NCBI RefSeq assembly: GCF_011604685.1
Contig: NZ_CP050063.1
Coordinates: forward strand, 8,659,001 to 8,723,000
Length of the DNA: 64,000 nt
DNA from: Spirosoma aureum
Lineage (GTDB): Bacteria; Bacteroidota; Bacteroidia; Cytophagales; Spirosomataceae
Reading direction: 5' to 3'
The notes beneath the pieces are model-generated. The model was given only the letters and a program-made list of their open reading frames with translations, searched no databases and had not been told where the DNA came from. Positions 60,349 to 64,000 of this stretch are shown one piece after another (the stretch's first letter is position 1; every line of letters begins with the position of its first letter). A program made the position numbers and the translations under genes.

Positions 60349-61827
60349 TTACTGATTTCCGCGTTCCGAGAAAGCTTCCTGCAACACGGCATGATCATCA
60401 AAATCGTATTTAATTCCCTTAATTTCCTGATAGGTTTCATGCCCTTTGCCCGCAACAAGAATAATATCGTGCGGTCTGGCCATCGAAACGGCCCGTTTTA
60501 TGGCATCACGGCGGTCTTCTATCGTTACCGTTTTTTTGTAATCAACGGGCGAAACACCAGCCTGCATTTGTTCCAGAATTTCCATCGGATCTTCGTTACG
60601 CGGATTGTCGGACGTCAGAATGACGCGATTGCTGAACCGGCAGGCAATATCGGCCATTATGGGTCGCTTTGCAGCATCACGATTACCGCCACAACCCACA
60701 ACTGTTATAATCTGCGGCTGGCGTCCCTGTTCGTCATCATGGCGTATTTCGGTAATTGTTTCCAGTACGTTTTGTAACGCATCAGGCGTATGGGCATAAT
60801 CGACAATACCAACTATTTTATCATCGGAAACAACCTGCTCAAATCGACCTGGTGGTGGCGTAATACCAGATAATAATGTCAATACCTCGGCAGGATCTTC
60901 GCCCAGAAGCACAGCCGTGCCATAAACACTGAGCAGATTGTAGGCGTTAAACCGGCCAATAAGCTTGAACCAGACTTCTTTATCGTCAACCAGCATATTC
61001 AGGCCAAACAGGCTGTCGGCAATAATTTTCCCTTTAAAGGTTGCTAATGTTTGCAGTGAATAGGTTTCCTTTCTGGCTGCCGTATTTTGTAGCATCACCA
61101 GCCCACGCTTATCGTCTACATTGGTCAATGCAAAAGCAGAAGCGGGTAGCTGATCGAAAAACCCCTTTTTTGCCCGTATATAGTTATCGAACGTTCCATG
61201 AAAATCCAGATGATCGTGAGTAATATTCGTAAAAATCCCTCCGGCGAAAGTTAACCCCGCGATACGCTCCTGCACAACCGCATGTGAGCTCACTTCCATA
61301 AACACATGTGTGCATCCATGCGTCAGCATCTGCGTTAACAGCTGATTGGTGGTGATTACATCAGGAGTAGTATGCGTAGCCGGAATAACCTGATCATCAA
61401 TCTGGTTCTGAACGGTCGACAGAAGCCCGCAGCGGTATCCTAACCCCCGAAATAACCGAAAGAGCAGCGTGGCAACGGACGTTTTACCATTTGTACCCGT
61501 TACGCCAATGAGTTTCATTTTTTGTGAGGGCTGGCCATAAAAATTAGCGGCTACAAGCCCCATTGTGCGGGCAGAATCCAGAACGCGTACATAAGCCACT
61601 GAAGGGTCGGTCTCGGCTGGAAATTCTTCGCACAACACGGCCGATGCCCCCTGACTAACAGCGGTTGCAATGAAATTATGGCCATCGGTAACAGTTCCAC
61701 GCACGGCCACGAACAAACTACCAGGGCCTACCTTGCGGGAGTCCATGGTAAGATTCGTGATGTCGGTGCTCATACTGCCAGATGTAGCCAGCAGCGAAAT
61801 TTTATAAAAAAGATCTTTCAGTTGCAT
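60349..61827 (-). CDS. murE: UDP-MurNAc-tripeptide synthetase (meso-DAP-adding)
   Basis: A 492-residue Mur ligase. The UDP-substrate region is [25 protein letters not shown], the ATP loop [15 protein letters not shown], and [14 protein letters not shown]. The motif SDNPRNEDP is diagnostic for meso-diaminopimelate as the added amino acid. [15 protein letters not shown] and [10 protein letters not shown] complete the C-terminus. I start at ATG 61827 ([10 protein letters not shown]); a frame start at 61866 lies in a palindrome. It sits between ftsI and mraY as usual. Confidence 0.96.
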   Translation of the reverse strand: MQLKDLFYKISLLATSGSMSTDITNLTMDSRKVGPGSLFVAVRGTVTDGHNFIATAVSQGASAVLCEEFPAETDPSVAYVRVLDSARTMGLVAANFYGQPSQKMKLIGVTGTNGKTSVATLLFRLFRGLGYRCGLLSTVQNQIDDQVIPATHTTPDVITTNQLLTQMLTHGCTHVFMEVSSHAVVQERIAGLTFAGGIFTNITHDHLDFHGTFDNYIRAKKGFFDQLPASAFALTNVDDKRGLVMLQNTAARKETYSLQTLATFKGKIIADSLFGLNMLVDDKEVWFKLIGRFNAYNLLSVYGTAVLLGEDPAEVLTLLSGITPPPGRFEQVVSDDKIVGIVDYAHTPDALQNVLETITEIRHDDEQGRQPQIITVVGCGGNRDAAKRPIMADIACRFSNRVILTSDNPRNEDPMEILEQMQAGVSPVDYKKTVTIEDRRDAIKRAVSMARPHDIILVAGKGHETYQEIKGIKYDFDDHAVLQEAFSERGNQ

Positions 61828-61832
61828 ACATA

Positions 61833-61890
61833 TAGAACGGGCCCCATGCCGTTTTCGCGAGTGCAAAAAAACGGCATGGGGCCCGTTCTA
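61833..61890. repeat. Perfect 23-bp inverted repeat between ftsI and murE
   Basis: Arms 61833-61855 and 61868-61890 are exact complements (core CGGGCCCCATGCCG) around a 12-nt loop. It lies just before the murE start, within a same-strand pair, with A/T runs beside the loop. Probably a processing or partial termination hairpin. Confidence 0.85.
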
Positions 61891-61923
61891 CCTAATTTTC
61901 AGCTAACCGTACGATAGGGTATT

Positions 61924-64000
61924 TCACCCCATTTTCAGGGTAATTACCTTTACGCCTACCTCGTCGGCACCGGAGCCGGGCGTAATCGATTGTTCTTTAA
62001 CCTTGCCCCGCCCTTCAACCACAACCTTAAATCCGCGATTTTCCAACAGATAAACCGCATCGCGAAGCGTCAGGCCGCGTACATCAGGAACGTGGCCGGG
62101 TCGCGTCGGGCGCGATTTCCAGCGGCCACTTGGCGTAGCTTCAACCCAACCTTCTGTTGACGGCTCGTTTTTAATCTTTAAGGCTGTACTAATCGTATGC
62201 AGATCATCGGAATAGCCCGCCAGCAAACCAGTCGTAGAGCTCGGCTCTGAGGCTCTTGCCCGAATAGGCGCATGCATACGAATGTCGTAGGCCACAATTC
62301 GGTCGGCAACTTCTTTAAAGACTGGCGCTGCTACGGCTCCTGCATACAGTAAATCTATATTGTCGCCCTGCGGTGTATCTACGACCGTAATCATGCTATA
62401 CTTGGGCCTATCGGCGGGGAAATAGCCAATGAATGAGGTATAGTATTTACCAACCTGATACCGCCCATTGATCACCTTCTGAGCCGTACCCGTCTTACCT
62501 GCAATGGCATAGTTCGGGTTGTTAATGTGACGAGCCGTGCCATGTTCTACGACCCCACGCAGTAACTCCTGGGCTTTGCGAGCGGTTTGTGGCGAACAGA
62601 TCGGTTCGGGAAGCACATAAGGCGTATTGTCTTCTATGATCTCATCGGCAAGCTTGATCTGCTTAACAATCATCGGCCGCACCCATCGACCATTGTTGGC
62701 CACGGCATTATAGAACGTCAGCATTTGCAATGGTGTAATCTGCATTTCATAGCCGTAAGACATGGATGTCAGCGAGACTTTACTCCAGCCTTTCATATCA
62801 GGATTTCGAACCACCGGAATGGCCTCACCTTTCATGTGGATACCCGTTGCCTTATCGAGATGAAACCGGCGCAGGTAGTCACAATAGCGGTCGGCTCTGC
62901 TGTAAAAGTGACTCCGCATCAGCAGGTGAATTCCAACATTCGACGACTTTTCAAAGACCTGCCGAGCCGTAATTGTGCCCGAACCTCCCCGTTTAGCATC
63001 ATGAATACCAAGGCCATGATACTGCATCGAGCCCCCTCCTGTGGCAACAGGTTGCTCAAGCGAAATCGCTTTATCTTCAAGAAGGGCCATCATTGTAGCT
63101 AATTTGAAGGTAGAGCCAGGGTCCGTACGGCCAGCCAGTGCATGGTTAAAATTCTCAACGTACCGATCTCCCTGCTTGGTCAAATTGGCCATTGCCCGGA
63201 TTTCCCCCGTTGCTACTTCCATTACGATGACGCACCCTTTGGCCGCGTTGTATTTTTGGAGGGCTGACCGCAAAGCCGTTTCGGCCATATCCTGATAGTT
63301 GACATCGATGGTCGTATACAAATCCATCCCTGGCTCTGGCTTCATGTCAGGACCATCCTCAACGGGTTTACGAACTCCACCAGACAGTACTTCAACCAGC
63401 CCAACGGCATTTTTACCCGCCAAAGCAGGCTGAAAACTGGCTTCCAGTCCAATTAGCCCCCGGCCCGTTTTAGCATCAAGATTACCGATGGTCCGTTCCG
63501 CCATATGGTCGAATGGATGATAGCGCTCATAGTAGGGGCGCAGAACCCCACCCCTGGCAGCCACCTTTGGCGACGACCGAAAAAACGGCCACTTCAGCAT
63601 ATACTGCCGTTGCTGAAAGGTGACGCGTTTACGATTCAGCAGCACATACCGGCGTTTGTGGGCGCGGGCATCGATAACGAGTCCGGTATAATCCTGTGCC
63701 GAACGGTCACCGTAAATTCGGGACAGTAACAGACCAAGCGAGTCTTTTTTCTTGTCGAAGTAATCCTGCTTGGCCATCGTTGGGTCCAGCCCGACGACAT
63801 ATGTAGGCAATGAAGTCGCCAGCAGACTTCTGCCATCGTTCGCATAAATATTGCCGCGCATAGCCCGTATGGTATCGCGCTGAATAAGCGTTGCCGCTAC
63901 CCGTTCGCGCCAGAACTTGCCTTTAAATGTCTGAAAATACTGAACGTAGACGAGCCGAAAAATCACGCTCAGGGAAAGGACAACGACAACGTAATAAACA
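61924..64000 (-). CDS. ftsI: Penicillin-binding protein, FtsI/PBP3 type (partial, N-terminus beyond window)
   Basis: At least 691 codons are visible; the frame is still open at the right edge with VYYVVVVLSLSVIFRLV, a membrane helix. The N-terminal dimerisation part includes RDTIRAMRGNIYANDGRSLLATSLPTYVVGLD. The transpeptidase has STFK (in PGSTFKLATMM), SSN (KSSNVGIHLL) and KTG (AGKTGTAQK). A C-terminal PASTA domain follows (VPDVRGLTLRDAVYLLENRGFKVV). It cross-links septal peptidoglycan with FtsW and is first of the visible dcw genes. Confidence 0.95.
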   Translation of the reverse strand, partial: VYYVVVVLSLSVIFRLVYVQYFQTFKGKFWRERVAATLIQRDTIRAMRGNIYANDGRSLLATSLPTYVVGLDPTMAKQDYFDKKKDSLGLLLSRIYGDRSAQDYTGLVIDARAHKRRYVLLNRKRVTFQQRQYMLKWPFFRSSPKVAARGGVLRPYYERYHPFDHMAERTIGNLDAKTGRGLIGLEASFQPALAGKNAVGLVEVLSGGVRKPVEDGPDMKPEPGMDLYTTIDVNYQDMAETALRSALQKYNAAKGCVIVMEVATGEIRAMANLTKQGDRYVENFNHALAGRTDPGSTFKLATMMALLEDKAISLEQPVATGGGSMQYHGLGIHDAKRGGSGTITARQVFEKSSNVGIHLLMRSHFYSRADRYCDYLRRFHLDKATGIHMKGEAIPVVRNPDMKGWSKVSLTSMSYGYEMQITPLQMLTFYNAVANNGRWVRPMIVKQIKLADEIIEDNTPYVLPEPICSPQTARKAQELLRGVVEHGTARHINNPNYAIAGKTGTAQKVINGRYQVGKYYTSFIGYFPADRPKYSMITVVDTPQGDNIDLLYAGAVAAPVFKEVADRIVAYDIRMHAPIRARASEPSSTTGLLAGYSDDLHTISTALKIKNEPSTEGWVEATPSGRWKSRPTRPGHVPDVRGLTLRDAVYLLENRGFKVVVEGRGKVKEQSITPGSGADEVGVKVITLKMG

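Overview
The window is chromosomal DNA of a Bacteroidetes bacterium. It looks like a Cytophagales member close to Spirosoma or Fibrella (inference from gene content; no search was run). The grounds are: a dcw cluster without ddl or murF that ends in ftsQ-ftsA-ftsZ; DUF3078, PorT-type and DUF4394 proteins; ECF sigma/anti-sigma pairs; a short CarB without its C-terminal regulatory domain; and promoters of the Bacteroidetes TTG-N19/20-TAnnTTTG type instead of -35/-10 boxes. MurE carries the DNPR motif, so the wall should contain meso-diaminopimelate. No rRNA, tRNA, CRISPR array, insertion sequence or intact prophage was found.

Layout, left to right. 0-3.2 kb: a split complex I locus, nuoK and a partial nuoL, with two unrelated Fe(II)/2-oxoglutarate oxygenases between them. 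3.2-7 kb: a TIM-barrel sugar isomerase plus DUF1080 pair (probably 3-keto-sugar metabolism), then galU behind a glucuronokinase-like GHMP kinase, a plausible UDP-glucuronate salvage pair. 7-10.4 kb: an accessory island with a Cro/CI-type repressor, two matching operator-like sites, an unrecognised 219-residue protein, a RecE-like PD-(D/E)XK exonuclease and a small orphan. This is the best candidate here for an undescribed system. 10.5-16.5 kb: poorly characterised envelope genes, including a beta-helix protein with 22-residue repeats, an AsmA/DUF748-like protein, several small membrane proteins and two secreted basic disordered proteins. 16.8-20.6 kb: an ECF sigma/anti-sigma pair, a PorT-type barrel and a double-DUF4394 lipoprotein. 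20.8-31.8 kb: carB, a large lipoprotein, two ferritin-like proteins, a glycosyltransferase with an MsbA-type exporter, and a Fic protein whose start codon lies in a palindrome. 31.9-42.9 kb: hemE, the heptose kinase rfaE1, a xylose pair (xylB, xylA) with two small genes between, a crotonase, a radical SAM protein, accD and an AlkD-like protein.

43-64 kb, all on the minus strand, is the dcw cell-wall and division cluster: ftsI (cut by the window edge), murE, mraY, then murD, ftsW, murG, murC, ftsQ, ftsA, ftsZ. Between mraY and murD lie rplM-rpsI-rpsB-tsf, two paralogous ECF sigma factors, a 57-residue protein, an MscS-type channel, a DUF3078 protein and mscL. The sigma-to-mscL stretch reads as a compact, possibly osmotic or envelope-stress, operon.

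Many gene junctions, including junctions between same-strand neighbours, hold long inverted repeats with arms up to 29 bp. Some share low-complexity GAGTGA or TTGGGTA words. They look like terminators or RNA-processing hairpins and are the most pervasive structure that the genes do not explain.
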